Part shown: positions 27,212-34,129 of the stretch, one piece after another
How the letters are laid out: every line of letters begins with the position of its first letter
Position numbering within the stretch: the stretch's first letter is position 1
Source of the DNA: Ohtaekwangia sp036786105
GTDB lineage: Bacteria; Bacteroidota; Bacteroidia; Cytophagales; Cyclobacteriaceae
Assembly (NCBI RefSeq): GCF_036786105.1
Contig: NZ_DAIQRQ010000002.1
Coordinates: forward strand, 170,507-234,506
Reading direction: 5' to 3'
DNA: 64,000 nt
The notes under the pieces: generated by a model
The model's input: only the letters and a program-made list of their open reading frames with translations
Databases searched by the model: none
Told to the model about the DNA's origin: nothing
Program-made: the position numbers and the translations under genes

Positions 27212-27775
27212 ATGTCTTCGTTGAAAATCCATAGATCATTAACCGATGCAGAGCTTCTGGCACAGTATAAGCGTAGCGGTGAGCTGCCGGTGCTGGGCGA
27301 GCTGTATGACCGGTACATGACGTTGGTGTTGGGTGTATGCATGAAGTATCTGAAAGACCGTGAGGAAAGCCGCGATGCGGTGATGCAGCTGTTTGAAAAG
27401 CTGGTAATTACGTTACGGGAACATGAGGTAACGCATTTTAAAAGCTGGCTTTATGCAACGGCGCGAAATCATTGCCTGATGCAGCTACGATCGAAGAAGG
27501 GAAAGATTTTTGAAGAAATCTCACCATCGCTTATGGAAAATGATGGCTTTTTACATCTGGAAGAAGAACCCGAAACAGAGGCAAATATCACTAAATTGGA
27601 GAGATGTATCGATACGCTGGTGGTTGAACAGAAACAGTGTGTTCAATTGTTTTATCTGCAGCAGAAGTGCTACAAGGAAATTGTGCAGCTCACTGGCTTT
27701 GATGATAACAAAGTGAAAAGTTATATCCAGAACGGCAAACGAAATCTGAAGATTTGTATGGAGCAACATGGCTGA
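27212..27775 (+). CDS. ECF RNA polymerase sigma factor
   Basis: 187 aa. Region 2: LYDRYMTLVLGVCMKYLKDREESRDAVMQLFEKL, with W/F-containing KSWLYATARNHCL. Region 4: VEQKQCVQLFYLQQKCYKEI..LTGFDDNKVKSYIQNGKRNLK. The downstream gene starts inside its 3' end (27768), so the two are translationally coupled and the downstream product is the probable anti-sigma. It probably controls its own operon and the divergent vWA gene through the 27122-27211 gap. Confidence 0.9.
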   Translation: MSSLKIHRSLTDAELLAQYKRSGELPVLGELYDRYMTLVLGVCMKYLKDREESRDAVMQLFEKLVITLREHEVTHFKSWLYATARNHCLMQLRSKKGKIFEEISPSLMENDGFLHLEEEPETEANITKLERCIDTLVVEQKQCVQLFYLQQKCYKEIVQLTGFDDNKVKSYIQNGKRNLKICMEQHG

Positions 27776-29192
27776 TCTGCAGCACGATATTGAAAAATAC
27801 CTGAGAGGTGAACTATCGCCGGCCGAGATGCACGCGCTCGAACGAAGAGCGTTGAGCGATCCATTCCTGGCAGATGCACTGGAAGGTGCTGCTCAGTTGT
27901 CGCCTGATGATTTGAGTAATGATATAAAACTGTTGCAGGCATCGCTGAAAGATCGGATAGCGAAAGAACATGTTAAAGTTGTACCGATGTGGGTATGGCC
28001 GGCACGCGTTGCCGCTGGTTTGGTGTTGCTGGCGGTTTCGGGGTTTATCATTTTCAATTTACTGCAGGAAAAAGATACTGTACAACTGGCGATCAATACG
28101 GCGAAAGAAGAACCTGCCCCCAAGACAGATGACGTACCGCCTCCGGTAGATTCATCTGCGGGTTCAAATTCAGGCGCTGCAGAAGAAACAGATAACGATC
28201 GGTTTCAACCAGCACTAGCGAAACCCGAAGAAGAAAAACTTGCCGAACCCGATCAGGTGGCTGCACAAAAATCGCGAAGCAAAACCGAAAATGCAGAAGC
28301 TGTAGCAACCGAGCGTGCTGTAGCGGGAGAACCGGCAATTTCCTCAGCTGATAAGGTGAGCGGCCAGGTATCAGAGACTGATCAACAAAAAGTGCAGGAA
28401 GCGTTGGAATCTCAGGAGTCTGTAGCATCTGTGCCTGTGCAGGTTCCTATGATGGCTAAAGATATAGCAGTAGAGAAAGAAGCGGCTGAAGAAGCTAAAC
28501 GGAAGGCTGATCAGAACGCTTACCGGCCAGCAGAAAAGAAAGCGGCTGCTGCTGATGTCCGCCTTCGCAGATATAGCAGTGCACCCACCAACGCGCGTGT
28601 TATACGCGGAAAAGTAACATCGGAAGATGGTTTGGGATTGCCCGGTGTAAACGTGATGATTAAAGACTCTAATGTAGGTACGGTAACCGATGCAGAAGGC
28701 AACTACCAGGTAACTACTCCAGATGACAGCCGAGAGCTTGTGTTTTCCTTTATTGGTATGCAGAGTAAGGAAGCAGAAGCTACTTCCGATAAACTGGATG
28801 TACAGTTGGAACAGGACGTATCGCAGTTAAGCGAAGTAGTAGTAGTAGGATACGGTGCCGAGCATAATGTTGAAGACGATGTAACAAATGTTGAGTTAGC
28901 AGCACCAAAGGGCGGCCGTGCTGCATACAAACAATATCTTGAAACAAGCATGCAGTATCCCGAAGAAGCACTTCAAAACAAAATAGAAGGAAAAGTAACA
29001 ATACAATTTACGGTAGAGCCCACCGGTCAACTCACCGATTTTAAAGTGTTAAAAGGATTGGGCTATGGCTGCGATGAAGAAGTAATTCGTCTGATCAAGC
29101 GTGGGCCAAAGTGGATACCTACCAAAAAAGATGACGAAGCTGTGAAAGACCGGGTAAAAGTACGATTGCGCTTCAGGCTTCCTAAAAAATAA
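27768..29192 (+). CDS. Chimeric transmembrane anti-sigma-like protein with CarboxypepD_reg and TonB C-terminal domains
   Basis: 474 aa. Cytoplasmic N-terminus 1-75 with an acidic helical segment (HDIEKYLRGELSPAEMHALE) as in anti-sigma N-domains; one membrane helix ~76-98; a Pro/Glu/Ala-rich linker ~100-275, long enough to cross the periplasm; a CarboxypepD_reg-like module 278-349; then SEVVVVGYG at 355-363, the sequence normally found where a SusC receptor's plug begins; and a TonB C-terminal-type domain ~386-474 (YPEEALQNKIEGKVTIQF, PKWIPTK). The layout suggests signal transfer from the cell envelope to the sigma factor encoded upstream. What it senses is unknown. Confidence 0.85.
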   Translation: MADLQHDIEKYLRGELSPAEMHALERRALSDPFLADALEGAAQLSPDDLSNDIKLLQASLKDRIAKEHVKVVPMWVWPARVAAGLVLLAVSGFIIFNLLQEKDTVQLAINTAKEEPAPKTDDVPPPVDSSAGSNSGAAEETDNDRFQPALAKPEEEKLAEPDQVAAQKSRSKTENAEAVATERAVAGEPAISSADKVSGQVSETDQQKVQEALESQESVASVPVQVPMMAKDIAVEKEAAEEAKRKADQNAYRPAEKKAAAADVRLRRYSSAPTNARVIRGKVTSEDGLGLPGVNVMIKDSNVGTVTDAEGNYQVTTPDDSRELVFSFIGMQSKEAEATSDKLDVQLEQDVSQLSEVVVVGYGAEHNVEDDVTNVELAAPKGGRAAYKQYLETSMQYPEEALQNKIEGKVTIQFTVEPTGQLTDFKVLKGLGYGCDEEVIRLIKRGPKWIPTKKDDEAVKDRVKVRLRFRLPKK

Positions 29193-29220
29193 TCGATTTA
29201 TCTATAGTATATATATCAGC

Positions 29221-29266
29221 ATGATTGAGAGTTCGAAGTATAGTATTGCTTCGAACTCTCAATCAT
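29221..29266. terminator. Perfect 18-bp hairpin between convergent genes
   Basis: 29221-29238 (ATGATTGAGAGTTCGAAG) is the exact reverse complement of 29249-29266, with a 10-base loop. It fills the space between the TonB-C protein gene (ends 29192, plus) and the copper-protein gene (ends 29272, minus). No T-run on either side, so it may be a bidirectional terminator of an unusual kind, an mRNA-end stabiliser or a protein site. Confidence 0.65.
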
Positions 29267-29271
29267 ATTGA

Positions 29272-29649
29272 TTACTTAAGTTCAATGCTTCCGTCATGCT
29301 CATGGCAAGCTTCGGCACAGTGTTCACATGCATCAGCGCATTTTTGGCAATGTTCAAAGTCATGTTTACGGCATTCTTCTGCGCATGTGCGACAGGCTTC
29401 TTCGCATACGCGTAAAAGGCTCGGCAAAAGTTCGGAATCACGTTGAAGCAAGCGGGCAGTCTGCACACATATTTCAGCGCATTCGCGATTCAGCTCAATG
29501 CATCGCGTCATAATGTTTACATCGCGTTCTTGCAGGCAGGCTGTGGCACAAGTTTCACATGCCATAACACATTCGAGCAGTTCACGTACCATCGCATCAT
29601 TTGAATGAGGATCGTGCGGACGAAATGTTGTTTTCTGTTGGTCTTTCAT
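29272..29649 (-). CDS. Four-helix-bundle copper-binding protein (Csp-like, DUF326)
   Basis: 125 aa with 16 Cys, nearly all in CxxxC or CxxC spacing on amphipathic helices (ECVMACETCATAC, RVCEEACRTCAEEC, HCQKCADACEHCAEAC) and several His near the ends. This is the pattern of copper storage proteins of the Csp family, which hold many Cu(I) ions inside a four-helix bundle. There is no signal peptide or Tat motif, so a cytosolic Csp3-like form is expected. No copper ATPase or CueR-type regulator lies next to it. Confidence 0.88.
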   Translation of the reverse strand: MKDQQKTTFRPHDPHSNDAMVRELLECVMACETCATACLQERDVNIMTRCIELNRECAEICVQTARLLQRDSELLPSLLRVCEEACRTCAEECRKHDFEHCQKCADACEHCAEACHEHDGSIELK

Positions 29650-29760
29650 GGTTTTTCATTTTAATGTGAATAGTATAACAAAACATAAAAAACTGTTCCT
29701 TCTTCAGGCGCTACATCCTGGCATGGATTTTTGAAAGCAGCAGTCATAACCAGTATCATT

Positions 29761-29928
29761 ATGGAAAAAATAAGAAACGGAGATCCGGTGATCTACAGAA
29801 ATCAACAAGGTATTGTATACGGACGTCCGCGCGAGATCAAATCAAGAGGATTGATCTATACCATCCGTATAGGCGATGAATACGTAAAAGCATTACCCAG
29901 TGAAATAACACTTGCCGGCAAGCACTGA
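29761..29928 (+). CDS. Small protein of 55 aa, unknown function
   Basis: Begins MEKIRNGDPVIYRNQQG and consists mostly of short beta strands with Gly turns, ending in a basic tail; a small SH3-like barrel is possible. An upstream in-frame TTG at 29731 would add 10 residues; the ATG at 29761 is preferred. It sits 5 bases before the SemiSWEET start (29934), so the two are probably cotranscribed. No family is recognised. Confidence 0.55.
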   Translation: MEKIRNGDPVIYRNQQGIVYGRPREIKSRGLIYTIRIGDEYVKALPSEITLAGKH

Positions 29929-29933
29929 TCTAT

Positions 29934-30191
29934 ATGCTAACGGAAGTAATCGGTATAGGAGCCGGTGCATGCACGGCTTTATCATTACTGCCTCAGCTCA
30001 TCAAGATTATCCGCGACAAACAGGCCCGTGATATTTCGCTGTTCTATCTGATTGTGCTTCTGGCAGGGCTATCGCTCTGGATCTGGTATGGTATACTGCG
30101 TGATGATATGCCTATCATTGTTACCAACGTTACTTCTATAGTTCTGAACATCGCCATAATTATTCTAGGCATCCGCTATAAAAAGAAATAA
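29934..30191 (+). CDS. SemiSWEET / PQ-loop sugar transporter
   Basis: 85 aa with three membrane helices, the size of a SemiSWEET protomer, which works as a homodimer to let mono- or disaccharides diffuse across the inner membrane. The PQ motif is in LSLLPQLIKII (helix 1), and the WIWYG and TNVTSIVLN segments match helices 2 and 3, including the substrate-facing Trp and Asn. Confidence 0.88.
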   Translation: MLTEVIGIGAGACTALSLLPQLIKIIRDKQARDISLFYLIVLLAGLSLWIWYGILRDDMPIIVTNVTSIVLNIAIIILGIRYKKK

Positions 30192-30643
30192 CCCGTCTGT
30201 TATACCCTGGCTTTTTTTGCGATTCAGAAGGAGATGTGTTCAAATGAATGGTGTTATTGTTAAATGTCGTCCGATTCGATTCGTACAGGGTACAAAATGA
30301 GGCTGTGAATAAAAAATTTCACATTATAGAGTTATACTCCGGTGGAAAAATATACCTGTGACTTTTATAATGTATTGGCATCACAATATCAATTTGGTTA
30401 TCTTTCAATAACCATATTTCAAGGAAATAAACTTTTGGAAAAATGCATTATACGGAATGAAATTTCTGACGAACAGATCTTTTCGAAATACACCGTTTCA
30501 GAGTAATTATAACACCACCTTTTGTTCTGAAATCAGAAAGCAAGTGATGGATTTATCTATCTTGCAACCGTTTTCGAATTAGTTTTTTGAACCTTTTTTC
30601 GAGCAGAACACGATAACCCAAACAGACTTCTAAATTTTATTTT
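30192..30643 (+). other. 452-base gene-free leader region upstream of gdhA
   Basis: AT-rich and without a convincing gene. It contains a 7-bp hairpin TGGTTAT/ATAACCA (30395-30414), a dyad TTCTGA-AA-TCAGAA (30525-30538) about 106 bases before the gdhA ATG, and an AAGGAG sequence before a 37-codon open frame at 30248-30361 that has no recognised product. The length and the dyad suggest that gdhA expression is controlled here. Confidence 0.5.
30525..30538. promoter_or_regulatory. Operator-like dyad TTCTGA-AA-TCAGAA upstream of gdhA
   Basis: Two perfect 6-bp arms with a 2-base spacer. The size suits a homodimeric helix-turn-helix regulator. The cognate factor is unknown and chance occurrence in AT-rich DNA is possible. 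Confidence 0.3.
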
Positions 30644-31918
30644 ATGGCATATATTGAACCGGCCCCGCTTAAGGACAAAGAGAATCCCTTCGAGGCTATG
30701 ATGTCGCGTTTTAAAGTCGCTTCAGAAATTCTTGGACTGGAGGAGGAAATCTATAACGTATTGAAAAACCCTGCACGTCAGGTGATCGTATCGCTCCCGG
30801 TAACAATGGATGATGGCAGCATCAAAGTATTTGAAGGCTATCGTGTTATTCACTCTACTATTTTGGGACCATCAAAAGGTGGAATTCGCTTCGATCCACA
30901 TGTAAACCTGGACGAAGTAAAAGCATTGGCTGCATGGATGACCTGGAAATGTGCTGTGGTGGATATTCCGTATGGTGGTGCAAAAGGTGGCGTTACCTGC
31001 AACCCGCGTGAAATGTCGGCTGGTGAAATTGAGCGACTGATGCGCGCTTATACCCAGGCAATGGCGGATGTGTTTGGACCCGACCAGGATATACCGGCCC
31101 CGGATATGGGTACAGGTCCTCGCGAAATGGCTTGGTTGATGGACCAGTATTCACGCATTCAGGGCATGACTACACATGCCGTTGTTACCGGTAAGCCACT
31201 GGTGATGGGGGGTTCACTCGGAAGAACCGAAGCAACTGGCCGTGGTGTAATGGTGTCTGCCATGGCAGCGATGGAAAAACTGAAGATCAATCCTTATAAA
31301 GCAACCTGTGCTGTGCAGGGTTTTGGTAACGTAGGTTCATGGGCCGCTCGCCTGCTGCACGAACGTGGTTTGCTGGTGCAAGCGGTAAGCGATTTGTCGG
31401 GAGCTTACTATAACGAGAAAGGCATGGACATTGAGCAGGCTGTGAAGTACAGAGATTCCAACAAAGGATCGCTTGATGGTTTTGGCGGAGCACAAAAGAT
31501 CAGCAACGAAGAATTGCTTACGCTGCCGGTAGATTTGCTCGTGCCCGCTGCAACAGAGGATGTAATTACCAGCTCGAATGCTTCCAGCATTAAAGCAAAG
31601 CTGATTGTAGAAGGTGCCAATGGACCTACTTCATCACGGGCAGACAATATCATCAATGATAAAGGCATTATGGTAGTGCCAGACATTCTGGCGAATGCTG
31701 GCGGTGTTACAGTGTCATACTTCGAGTGGGTGCAGAACCGACTGGGCTATAAGTGGACCGCTGATCGTGTGAACCGCAGAAGCGACCGGATCATGAAAGA
31801 TGCCTTCAACAACGTGTACAAAACATCGCAGGAATATAAAGTGCCGATGAGGATTGCTGCCTACATGGTGGCGATTGATAAAGTATCGAAGACCTACAAG
31901 TTCCGCGGAGGATACTGA
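30644..31918 (+). CDS. Glutamate dehydrogenase (Glu/Leu/Phe/Val family)
   Basis: 424 aa. It interconverts glutamate and 2-oxoglutarate plus ammonia with NAD(P). The substrate-binding block KGGIRFDPHV and the catalytic IPYGGAKGGV are followed by the dinucleotide fold GFGNVGSWAA and the late block GANGPTS. The length of about 420 fits the hexameric short type. It stands alone behind a long leader, so regulation by nitrogen or carbon supply is plausible but not shown. Confidence 0.95.
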   Translation: MAYIEPAPLKDKENPFEAMMSRFKVASEILGLEEEIYNVLKNPARQVIVSLPVTMDDGSIKVFEGYRVIHSTILGPSKGGIRFDPHVNLDEVKALAAWMTWKCAVVDIPYGGAKGGVTCNPREMSAGEIERLMRAYTQAMADVFGPDQDIPAPDMGTGPREMAWLMDQYSRIQGMTTHAVVTGKPLVMGGSLGRTEATGRGVMVSAMAAMEKLKINPYKATCAVQGFGNVGSWAARLLHERGLLVQAVSDLSGAYYNEKGMDIEQAVKYRDSNKGSLDGFGGAQKISNEELLTLPVDLLVPAATEDVITSSNASSIKAKLIVEGANGPTSSRADNIINDKGIMVVPDILANAGGVTVSYFEWVQNRLGYKWTADRVNRRSDRIMKDAFNNVYKTSQEYKVPMRIAAYMVAIDKVSKTYKFRGGY

Positions 31919-31975
31919 TTGCAATGTTCAGAATGCCGGTTTGTGTTTGATGAACGGCTATTCTAAATCTGAACT

Positions 31976-32010
31976 TTCGTGATTTCTTCCGGAATTTCAC
32001 ACTAAATTTG
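31976..32010 (+). promoter_or_regulatory. Possible psd promoter
   Basis: TAAATTTG (32003-32010) matches the -7 element; TTTC at 31976-31979 is a weak -33 with a 23-base spacer. It lies 62 bases before the psd start. Confidence 0.35.
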
Positions 32011-32072
32011 TGCAGCAAGTTCACAACGGACTTGCTGCATTTATTTTAAACGACCATACAAAACCTTTAGAC

Positions 32073-32732
32073 ATGACCATTCACCGCGAAGGCCGCATAT
32101 TATTGTTTGTTCTGCTCATCCTCTTGTTTGCCTTGAACTGGGCCGTGCTGTATTTCTTTCCGCAAAGCAGCCTCGTGCAGAACAGTGTGATATTGGCCAG
32201 TGTGATATTTTACCTGCTCATCCTGCAGTTTTTCAGAAACCCTATCTTCTCCATCTCTAAAAATGAAATGCACGTGTTAGCTCCTGCCGATGGAAAGGTA
32301 GTAGTCATTGAAGATACTGAAGAGACCGAATATCTGAAAGGTAAAAGAAAGCAGATATCAATTTTCATGTCACCGGTAAATGTACACGTAAATCGAATGC
32401 CGGTGGGAGGTACTATTAGCTTCTTCCGTTATCACCCTGGAAAATACCTGGTAGCATGGCACCCCAAGTCAAGCACTGAAAATGAAAGAACTACGGTAGT
32501 GGTAAAAACCAAAACAGGTGTGGAGATATTGTTTCGTCAGATAGCCGGAGCGCTTGCCCGCAGAATTAAATGTTATGTAAAAGAAGGTCAGGCATTGGAG
32601 CAAGGCCAAGAGTTCGGCTTTATCAAGTTCGGTTCGCGTGTAGATATATTTCTACCACTTGATGCCAAAGTAACCTGCAAGATTGGCGATGTTACCAAAG
32701 GTGGCCGAACGGTAATTGCAGAGTTGAATTAA
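32073..32732 (+). CDS. psd: Phosphatidylserine decarboxylase, short (archaetidylserine) type
   Basis: A 219-aa proenzyme from the ATG at 32073 (MTIHREGR), the usual start of this branch; the longer frame adds 21 residues without homology. There are two N-terminal membrane helices (residues ~8-50), then the decarboxylase fold with APADGKVVVIE, the FMSPVNVHVNRMP block and the self-cleavage site in FGSRVD (pyruvoyl group formed from Ser after cleavage of Gly-Ser). It makes phosphatidylethanolamine. The partner pssA is not in the window. Confidence 0.93.
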   Translation: MTIHREGRILLFVLLILLFALNWAVLYFFPQSSLVQNSVILASVIFYLLILQFFRNPIFSISKNEMHVLAPADGKVVVIEDTEETEYLKGKRKQISIFMSPVNVHVNRMPVGGTISFFRYHPGKYLVAWHPKSSTENERTTVVVKTKTGVEILFRQIAGALARRIKCYVKEGQALEQGQEFGFIKFGSRVDIFLPLDAKVTCKIGDVTKGGRTVIAELN

Positions 32733-32927
32733 TCGCTTAATCATTCGTAAATAGGTACACCCCAGTATACCGATACAACGGTATAGTTATGGCTTTTTGT
32801 TACGCAGGTAATGCACCAAGGAATGGCTTTTCGGTTTTTCGTGATAACAAGGTACATGACTATAATTTCATCATTGAAAAATACCGAGTTGCTAACACTC
32901 GTTACCAATAGTATTATACCTATTTTT

Positions 32928-32955
32928 AATCTCCGGTGATTTTTAGCTGGAGATT
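32928..32955 (+). promoter_or_regulatory. 7-bp hairpin immediately upstream of the desaturase gene
   Basis: AATCTCC (32928-32934) pairs with GGAGATT (32949-32955), 21 bases before the ATG. A second dyad, TATACCG/CGGTATA, lies at 32766-32785 in the same 244-base gap. Either could be an operator or an mRNA structure that responds to temperature or fatty-acid supply; nothing in the sequence tells which. Confidence 0.3.
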
Positions 32956-32976
32956 TTGCACCTAACGAATCAGTGA

Positions 32977-34104
32977 ATGAAGCCTGCCTCCATCAAATTT
33001 TCTTCCACCCGAAGCGATTTCTTTACGACATTAAATCAACGGGTAAACGAATATTTTAAGAACAACAACATTTCGCGGTATGCCAACACCGAAATGAAAG
33101 TAAAAACAGTGTTCATGCACGTGTTATACTTTGTTCCATTCATACTGATGATTACCGGTGTTGTAACGAACCCTTGGTTAATGCTGCTCATGTGTGCACT
33201 TATGGGATGTGGTGTGGCCGGTATAGGTTTGGCGGTAATGCACGATGCCAATCATGGAGCGTACTCTAACAAGAAGTGGGTAAATCAGTTGCTGGGCTAT
33301 TCGCTGAATATAGTGGGTGGAAATGCTTTTAACTGGAAAGTGCAGCACAACGTATTGCACCATACGTATACCAACATTCATGACGTGGATGAGGATATAA
33401 GCCCGCGGGGTATTTTAAGAATGACGCCTTATAGCGATTGGAAATTTATCCACAAGTTTCAGCATGTATATGCCTGGTTCTTCTATGGACTGATGACGTT
33501 CGTATGGGTATTTGTAAAAGACTTCGTCAGAATAATTCGCTACCAGAAAGATGGTCTTGTAAAAAATCAGAAAGCAGATATTCGCACGGAGTGGGCGATC
33601 CTGATTGCTACCAAAGTACTTTACCTCGCTTACATCATGGTTCTTCCGCTTGCTATCCTGCCAATCACAGGTTGGCAATGGTTCGCCGGTTTCTTCCTGA
33701 TGCACTATATCGCCGGATTTATACTGGCGGTAATCTTCCAGCCTGCGCACGTTATTGACGGTACCGAGTATCCGCTGCCCAATGAGGAGGGCAAAATCGA
33801 AAACAGTTGGGCTATACACCAATTGCACACCACTACCAATTTTGCACAGAGCAACAAAATACTTTCGTGGTATGTAGGTGGATTGAATTACCAGGTAGAG
33901 CATCACTTATTCCCCAATGTATGCCACGTGCATTACAGGAATATCTCGGGCATCGTAAAGCAAACCGCAGAAGAGTTTGATCTGCCCTATAAATCGCAAC
34001 CTACATTTATCGGTGCTTTGATCGGCCACGCCAAACTTTTGAAAGAGCTTGGTAAAAATCCGAAAACAGTATTGGCCACTGCACCGACTCCGGCAATCAT
34101 TTAG
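32977..34104 (+). CDS. Membrane fatty acid (acyl-CoA/acyl-lipid) desaturase
   Basis: 375 aa with four membrane helices and the three diiron His boxes: HDANHG, HNVLHHTYTN and QVEHHLFP. The QVEHH form of box 3 is typical of front-end/linoleoyl-CoA-type desaturases of Bacteroidota. It introduces a cis double bond in membrane acyl chains with electrons from ferredoxin or cytochrome. There is no fused cytochrome b5 domain. It follows psd after 244 bases and is convergent with the STN-protein gene, with 25 bases between the two ends. Confidence 0.93.
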   Translation: MKPASIKFSSTRSDFFTTLNQRVNEYFKNNNISRYANTEMKVKTVFMHVLYFVPFILMITGVVTNPWLMLLMCALMGCGVAGIGLAVMHDANHGAYSNKKWVNQLLGYSLNIVGGNAFNWKVQHNVLHHTYTNIHDVDEDISPRGILRMTPYSDWKFIHKFQHVYAWFFYGLMTFVWVFVKDFVRIIRYQKDGLVKNQKADIRTEWAILIATKVLYLAYIMVLPLAILPITGWQWFAGFFLMHYIAGFILAVIFQPAHVIDGTEYPLPNEEGKIENSWAIHQLHTTTNFAQSNKILSWYVGGLNYQVEHHLFPNVCHVHYRNISGIVKQTAEEFDLPYKSQPTFIGALIGHAKLLKELGKNPKTVLATAPTPAII

Positions 34105-34129
34105 TCGTATATATTTACCGGATTCGATG

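Noticed and set aside
30248..30361. 37-codon open frame after AAGGAG in the gdhA leader
   Set aside because: No recognisable product, the ATG competes with another at 30244 in a different frame, and Bacteroidota make little use of such ribosome sites. Kept only as a note.
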